A stretch of 64,000 nt of DNA. It comes from Paractinoplanes maris (GTDB lineage Bacteria; Actinomycetota; Actinomycetes; Mycobacteriales; Micromonosporaceae). Location: NCBI RefSeq assembly GCF_023544465.1, contig NZ_JALPVL010000008.1, forward strand, positions 1 to 64,000, in the 5' to 3' direction. The notes below the pieces were generated by a model. The model searched no databases. It worked only from the letters and a program-made list of their open reading frames with translations, and had not been told where the DNA came from. Position 1 is the first letter of the stretch; every line of letters begins with the position of its first letter. A program made the translations under genes and the position numbers. This document shows positions 61,097 through 64,000 of this stretch, piece by piece.

Positions 61097-62638
61097 CTAT
61101 CCGGCGGGGTAGTGGCGCGGGGTGTAGACGAACGTGCTGCCGTCGCCGCGCTGCACGGCCCGGGTCTGCGACGAGCCGATGATCAGCAGACAGCGCATGT
61201 CGACGGTGGCCGGGTCGAGCTCGCCCAGGGTGGTGACGCGGACGGTCTCCTCGGGACCGCCGACATCGCGGCCGACGATCACCGGCGTCTCCGCCGAGCG
61301 GTGCTCGAGCAGCAGCTCGCGGGCGTTGACGAGTTGCTCGCGGCGGGTCTTGGAGGCCGGGTTGTAGAGCGCGATCACCAGGTCGGCGCCGGCCGCCGCG
61401 GTGAGCCGGCCGGCGATGACCGGCCACGGCTTGAGCCGGTCGGAGAGCGACACGACACAGAAGTCGTGGCCGAGCGGCGCCCCGGCCCGGCTCGCCACGG
61501 CCTGCGCCGCGGTGAGCCCCGGGACGACCCGCACCGGCACGTCCTTCCACTGCGGGTCCTCGCTGACCTCGAGCACGGCCGCCGCCATCGCGAACACCCC
61601 GGGATCCCCCGACGAGACGACGGCGACGCGCCGGCCCCGCTTGGCCAGGTCGAGCGCGAACGCGGCCCGCTCGGCCTCGACCCGGTTGTCGGACGGGTGC
61701 TTGCGCTGGTGGGCCCCGGTGGCCACCCGCTCGAGGTAGGGCAGGTAACCGACCAGGTCATCGGCCTGCGCCAGGGCCGCGCGGGCCTCGGGCGTCAGCC
61801 ACAGCGGATCACCCGGCCCCAGGCCGACGACGGTCACGCTGCCGCCCCCGCCCGGCTCGCCCTGCTCCCCGCGCCCGGTCTCCTCGACGAAGGCGGTGGC
61901 GGCGGGGCTGGGCAGCAGGGCCAGCGAGAAGTACGGCACGGAGTCGGCGTCGACCTCGGCCAGAGGAGCGTGGCGTTCCCGGTCGGTGGTGGCCCGTTCG
62001 ACGTACCAGGCGTCGTCGAGGCGGCCCGCCTTGGTCAGGGCCTGGCGGACACCGTCGAAGGTCCGGCCGAGTTTCATCACGGCGGCCGAATCGGTGCCGG
62101 CCAGACGGGCGGCCAGCTCGGCCGGCGGCAACGTGCCGGGGAGCACGGTCAGCACCTCGTCGCGTTCCATCAGCGGGCGGCCGAGCACCGCCGAGGCGGC
62201 GCTGACCGAGGTGACGCCGGGGACGACCTCGGTCGGATAGCGGTGAGCCAGGCGCTTGTGCATGTGCATGTAGGAGCCGTAGAAGAACGGGTCGCCCTCC
62301 GCGAGCACCACCACGTCGCGGCCCGCGTCGAGGTGGGCCGCGAGCCGGGCCGCGGCCTCGGTGTAGAACTCGTCGATCGCGCCCTGGTATCCGCCCGGGT
62401 GGTCGGTGTCCCCGGTCGTGACCGGGTAGATCAGCGGCTCCTCGATCTGCCCGTCCCGCAGCAGACCGGCGGCGATCGCCCTGGCGTTGCTCCGCCCGTG
62501 CCGGGCCGCGTGGAAGGCCACCACATCGGCGCCCTCGATCAGCCGCGCGGCCTTGAGGGTGATCAGCTCGGGGTCACCGGGCCCGACGCCGACCCCGTAG
62601 AGGCGGCCGCCGCTCGGGGGAGTGAGATCGGTGGTCAC
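61097..62638 (-). CDS. cobIJ: Fused precorrin-2 C20- and precorrin-3B C17-methyltransferase
   Basis: The 513-residue bifunctional enzyme has two tetrapyrrole methylase domains. CobI (about 1-245) has LYGVGVGPGDPELITLKA and EGDPFFYGSYMH. CobJ (about 270-513) has VVGLGPGDPLWLTPEA, SSGDPGVFAMA and ALYNPASKTRREQL. They are joined by a Gly/Glu linker (GRGEQGEPGGGGS). Such CobIJ fusions are common in actinobacteria. It adds methyl groups at C20 and C17 (with ring contraction) in aerobic cobalamin synthesis. GTG 62638 starts directly at the cobH stop. Confidence 0.94.
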   Translation of the reverse strand: MTTDLTPPSGGRLYGVGVGPGDPELITLKAARLIEGADVVAFHAARHGRSNARAIAAGLLRDGQIEEPLIYPVTTGDTDHPGGYQGAIDEFYTEAAARLAAHLDAGRDVVVLAEGDPFFYGSYMHMHKRLAHRYPTEVVPGVTSVSAASAVLGRPLMERDEVLTVLPGTLPPAELAARLAGTDSAAVMKLGRTFDGVRQALTKAGRLDDAWYVERATTDRERHAPLAEVDADSVPYFSLALLPSPAATAFVEETGRGEQGEPGGGGSVTVVGLGPGDPLWLTPEARAALAQADDLVGYLPYLERVATGAHQRKHPSDNRVEAERAAFALDLAKRGRRVAVVSSGDPGVFAMAAAVLEVSEDPQWKDVPVRVVPGLTAAQAVASRAGAPLGHDFCVVSLSDRLKPWPVIAGRLTAAAGADLVIALYNPASKTRREQLVNARELLLEHRSAETPVIVGRDVGGPEETVRVTTLGELDPATVDMRCLLIIGSSQTRAVQRGDGSTFVYTPRHYPAG

Positions 62639-63256
62639 TTACTCCGCCTCCGAAGCCAGGGCGTTGACGGCGGCGGCGGTGATGGCGCTTCCACCGCGGC
62701 GGCCGCGGACGATCAGGTGTTCCAGGTCGGTCGTGGCCAGGGCCTGCTTGGACTCGGCGGCGCCGATGAAGCCGACCGGGATGCCCAGGATCGCGGCCGG
62801 GCGCGGGGCGCCGGCGGCGATCATCTCGAGCAGGCGGAACAGGGCGGTGGGGGCGTTGCCGATCGCGACCACCGAGCCCTCCAGGTGGTCGAGCCAGAGG
62901 TCGAGGGCGGCCGCGCTGCGGGTCGTGCCCAGCCGCTCGGCGAGCGCGGGCACCCGGGAGTCGCGGAGGGTGCAGACGACCTCGTTGGCCGCGGGGAGAC
63001 GCTTGCGGGTGATGCCGGACGCGACCATCTCGGCGTCGCACAGCACCGGGGCGCCGGACAGCAGCGCCTTGCGGGCGACCGTGGCCACCTGGGGGCTGTA
63101 GGCCAGATCGTGCACCAGGTCGACCATGCCGCAGGCGTGGATCATCCGGACCGCGACCCGGGCCACGTCGGCCGGGAGACCGCTCAGGTCGGCCTCGGCC
63201 CGGATCGTGGCGAAGGAACGCCGGTAGATCTCGGCGCCGTCCTTCTCGTACTCCAT
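62639..63256 (-). CDS. cobH: Precorrin-8X methylmutase
   Basis: The 205-residue cytoplasmic enzyme moves the C11 methyl to C12 to form hydrogenobyrinic acid. It shows the active-site His in RMIHACGMVDLV (His40) and the family boxes CDAEMVASGITRKRL, AIGNAPTALFRLLEM and GIPVGFIGAAESKQAL. ATG 63256 is preceded by GAGGAGGA and overlaps the cobG stop (ATGA). It abuts cobIJ, so cobG-cobH-cobIJ form one operon. Confidence 0.95.
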   Translation of the reverse strand: MEYEKDGAEIYRRSFATIRAEADLSGLPADVARVAVRMIHACGMVDLVHDLAYSPQVATVARKALLSGAPVLCDAEMVASGITRKRLPAANEVVCTLRDSRVPALAERLGTTRSAAALDLWLDHLEGSVVAIGNAPTALFRLLEMIAAGAPRPAAILGIPVGFIGAAESKQALATTDLEHLIVRGRRGGSAITAAAVNALASEAE

Positions 63257-64000
63257 CAGTTCCTCCTCGCGGCGGCGACCGCGGATGCCGGGTCGCCGGT
63301 GAATGTCTCCCCGTCCGGCTGCCGGGTCACGGCGTAGCCGGTCGGGGTGGCCTCGACCCGCACGTGCGGGCCGGAGGGGCTGCCGCACCCGCGGGCGCAG
63401 CCGATCCAGTGAACGGGCAGGCCGTCCGCATACGCGCTGGTGCCATCGGCATCGGCGCGCACATCAGCCAGGGATTTCGCACAACCGGGGCGGCCGGCGC
63501 AGGCGGTCACCCCTACCCAGCGCGAAGTGTCGTCAATCGGAAGGCCGGCCTCGGACAGGGCGCGCGCCCAGCGGCGGGCGGCCTCCGGCGTCAGGTCGGG
63601 CACCACGACGCCGCGCCACGGGGTGACGACGAGCCGGGGCGCGGTGGCGAGCAGGCGCAGTGCCTCCCCGCCGAGCCGGCCCAGCGGGACCAGAGCGCTC
63701 ACCGCGACCAGCCCGTCGTCCTGCCGCACGACACCGACAGTCGGCCGATCACCGCCGGCCGGGATGGTCGGCGGGCAGGCCGGGGGCATGCCGGGTGCGG
63801 CGAGGGTGGCCGGGGGCATGCCGGGTGCGGCGAGGGTGGCCGGGGGCATGCCGGGTGCGGCGAGGGCGGCCGGGGGCATGCCGGGTGCGGCTGGAGGGAT
63901 CGGTGTGGGGGCGAGGGGATGGCCGAGGGCGGCGGCGGTGCGCTCGGCCACGCGGGACGGGCCGTCGGTCAGCTCGTGCAGGCGCCAGGCCGGCGCGCCC
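63256..64000 (-). CDS. cobG: Precorrin-3B synthase (CobG), partial at the window edge
   Basis: The frame is open to the edge at 64000, so the N-terminal part is missing. The last roughly 130 residues show the sulfite-reductase-like siroheme/[4Fe-4S] pattern: CAGRPGCAKS and, later, CARGCGSP, and WVGVTACAG. CobG makes precorrin-3B for the CobJ domain encoded two genes later. Just upstream is an unusual insert of 10-residue repeats (APGMPPATLA-type) encoded by 30-bp tandem repeats at 63781-63891. GTG 63951 is an internal codon, not the start. Confidence 0.85.
   Translation of the reverse strand, partial: GAPAWRLHELTDGPSRVAERTAAALGHPLAPTPIPPAAPGMPPAALAAPGMPPATLAAPGMPPATLAAPGMPPACPPTIPAGGDRPTVGVVRQDDGLVAVSALVPLGRLGGEALRLLATAPRLVVTPWRGVVVPDLTPEAARRWARALSEAGLPIDDTSRWVGVTACAGRPGCAKSLADVRADADGTSAYADGLPVHWIGCARGCGSPSGPHVRVEATPTGYAVTRQPDGETFTGDPASAVAAARRN
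63781..63891. repeat. 30-bp tandem repeat inside cobG
   Basis: Copies start at 63781, 63811, 63841 and 63871 (the last partial). The first two are identical, and the third differs by one base. The repeat length is a multiple of three, so the reading frame is kept and copy number could vary without breaking the gene. Confidence 0.92.

Overview
The window is high-GC DNA with many GTG/TTG starts, strong GGAGG-type ribosome sites, four-base ATGA/GTGA gene overlaps, XRE-DUF5753/DUF397 regulator pairs, an IS701-type remnant and abundant secreted proteins. This points to a filamentous actinobacterium, most likely Micromonosporaceae (Actinoplanes-like). That assignment is an inference from gene content; no rRNA is present.

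Layout. 1-2300: decayed edge of an integrative element (transposase-like tail, small protein, truncated tyrosine recombinase) lying against a tRNA-Val/Cys/Gly cluster. 2476-6652: Eis-like acetyltransferase, a small protein made of Ser-rich nonapeptide repeats, and a secreted alpha/beta hydrolase divergent from a TetR regulator with a palindromic operator between them. 6788-11382: a SipW-type secretion island (ER-type signal peptidase I, two TasA/camelysin-like proteins and a large LamG protein). 11497-20678: a conflict-like island with a KAP P-loop NTPase, an Hsp70/actin-like ATPase, a small acidic protein, a 1075-residue NACHT NTPase, and a convergent leaderless HExxHxxGxxD metalloprotease. 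20761-28043: small accessory genes, an amino-acid permease, a GOLPH3-like protein, and an XRE-DUF5753/DUF397 pair whose decayed relative lies at 20761-20965.

28329-37950: secreted CAP and M4 proteases, a regulator, a methyltransferase, an MFS exporter, a ferric-siderophore reductase with an IdeR-like box, a LAKTG cell-wall protein with a Gly/Asn-rich stalk, an IS701 remnant and a MerR regulator. 38010-39620: SDR and glycerophosphodiesterase. 39817-50055: a same-strand choline/betaine uptake and demethylation locus (GMC oxidoreductase broken by one base, ABC transporter, dimethylglycine oxidase, sarcosine oxidase and Rieske oxygenase). Together these could import betaine and strip it stepwise to glycine. 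50128-60922: secreted lectin, then a tightly overlapping exopolysaccharide cluster (three GT4, one GT2, two membrane proteins, flippase) facing a GH5 endoglucanase. 61097-64000: cobalamin genes cobG (partial), cobH and cobIJ.

The two most interesting areas are the KAP/Hsp70/NACHT island, which could be an uncharacterised defence or signalling system, and the SipW secretion island. No CRISPR array or rRNA was seen.
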